From contig QIKG01000288.1 of NCBI GenBank assembly GCA_003232965.1, forward strand, positions 1 to 5,656: a stretch of 5,656 nt of DNA, read 5' to 3'. Shown here piece by piece: positions 5,159-5,656 of this stretch. Under the pieces are notes generated by a model, which was not told where the DNA came from, did no database searches, and saw only the letters and a list, made by a program, of their open reading frames with translations. Numbering within the stretch: the first letter of the stretch is position 1; the number at the start of each line of letters is the position of its first letter. A program made the position numbers and the translations under genes. The stretch is from Oceanospirillales bacterium. GTDB taxonomy: Bacteria > Pseudomonadota > Gammaproteobacteria > Xanthomonadales > SZUA-36.

Positions 5159-5587
5159 ATGAATACTATCAGCGCAAAACCACTTGAAGTCGAACGCGAC
5201 TGGTTCATTGTGGATGCAGAGAATAAAATTTTGGGCAGGTTAGCAACTGAGATTGCTACACGACTGCGTGGCAAACATAAACCTATCTACACACCACATG
5301 TAGATACCGGTGATTACATTGTTGTAATTAATGCCGAAAAAATTGCTGTTACCGGCAATAAGATGAAAGATAAGCTGTATCAGCATCACACCGGCTATAT
5401 CGGCAATCTCAAGACAACTACGCTTGGAAAATTGCTGGCAGAGCACCCTGAACGGGTTCTGGAAAAAGCCGTTAAAGGTATGTTGCCTAAAAATTCACTG
5501 GGTCGGACTATGTTCCGCAAACTGAAAGTTTATGCCGGTACAGATCACCCGCATGCTGCCCAGCAACCTCAGACTCTGGATATTTAA
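5159..5587 (+). CDS. rplM: 50S ribosomal protein L13
   Basis: A 142-residue protein, the same length as E. coli L13, that binds 23S rRNA early in large-subunit assembly. Recognisable stretches are MNTISAKPLEVERDWFIVDA at the N-terminus, LGRLATEIATRLRGKHKP, HVDTGDYIVVINAEKIAVTG, the HTGY motif, VLEKAVKGMLPKN.LGR, and the C-terminal KLKVYAGTDHPHAAQQPQ. The frame is open further up to an ATG-less region and a GTG at 5117, but the ATG at 5159 gives the exact family N-terminus; the 14 extra residues have no counterpart. Only a weak Shine-Dalgarno (GGG at 5148-5150) precedes it. rpsI follows 5 nt after the stop, the usual order for this operon. Nothing is abnormal in the gene. Confidence 0.97.
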   Translation: MNTISAKPLEVERDWFIVDAENKILGRLATEIATRLRGKHKPIYTPHVDTGDYIVVINAEKIAVTGNKMKDKLYQHHTGYIGNLKTTTLGKLLAEHPERVLEKAVKGMLPKNSLGRTMFRKLKVYAGTDHPHAAQQPQTLDI

Positions 5588-5592
5588 TCGCT

Positions 5593-5656
5593 ATGGCTAC
5601 CCAACAGTTTTACGGCACAGGCCGTCGCAAATCATCAACCGCCCGTGTTTTCATGA
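5593..5656 (+). CDS. rpsI: 30S ribosomal protein S9, partial (N-terminus)
   Basis: The first 21 codons only, reading MATQQFYGTGRRKSSTARVF plus M; the window ends one base into codon 22. YGTGRRKSS.ARVF is the invariant N-terminal signature of S9, a small-subunit head protein whose C-terminal tail contacts P-site tRNA. It starts 5 nt after the rplM stop and is surely cotranscribed with it. The rest of the protein is outside the window. Confidence 0.96.
   Translation, partial: MATQQFYGTGRRKSSTARVFM

Noticed and set aside
1..5656. CRISPR array, tRNA/rRNA genes, insertion sequences
   Set aside because: No regularly spaced repeats, cloverleaf signatures, transposase genes or terminal inverted repeats were seen on either strand.

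Overview
The window looks like a chromosomal segment of a gammaproteobacterium of moderate GC content. Three things suggest this: a trpG-trpD-trpC order without trpE, a Coq7-type ubiquinone hydroxylase, and an rplM-rpsI pair whose L13 closely follows the gammaproteobacterial form. An affinity to marine Cellvibrio-like or Pseudomonas-like lineages is only a guess.

Layout. At 1-591, on the minus strand, lies a two-gene toxin-antitoxin module: an excisionase-type helix-turn-helix antitoxin followed by a PIN-domain toxin that runs off the window. Its own promoter sits at about 627-655. A divergent promoter at about 760 serves the plus-strand trpGDC operon (817-3218), whose genes are coupled by 1-nt (TAATG) and 4-nt (ATGA) overlaps. 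The last gene, trpC, is broken: its two halves are in different frames at about 2890-2905, and the spacing suggests a net loss of about 11 bp in helix alpha-5. All the catalytic residues are still present across the two halves.

Next, on the minus strand, are a small secreted protein (3354-3803) that resembles only the N-terminal pro-region of secreted metallopeptidases, and coq7 (3971-4612). Divergent from coq7 is a (2Fe-2S) thioredoxin-like ferredoxin (4720-5037). After it, a good sigma-70 promoter leads into rplM (5159-5587) and the start of rpsI (5593 to the window end).

Function. TrpG, TrpD and TrpC would carry chorismate through anthranilate and phosphoribosylanthranilate to indole-3-glycerol phosphate, with TrpE supplied from elsewhere. 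If the trpC break is real, the cell would be a tryptophan auxotroph or would need a second TrpC or frameshifting. Coq7 performs a late ubiquinone ring hydroxylation. L13 and S9 are ribosomal proteins. The window is mostly housekeeping. The accessory or unusual parts are the toxin-antitoxin pair beside trpG, the broken trpC and the lone pro-region-like secreted protein.
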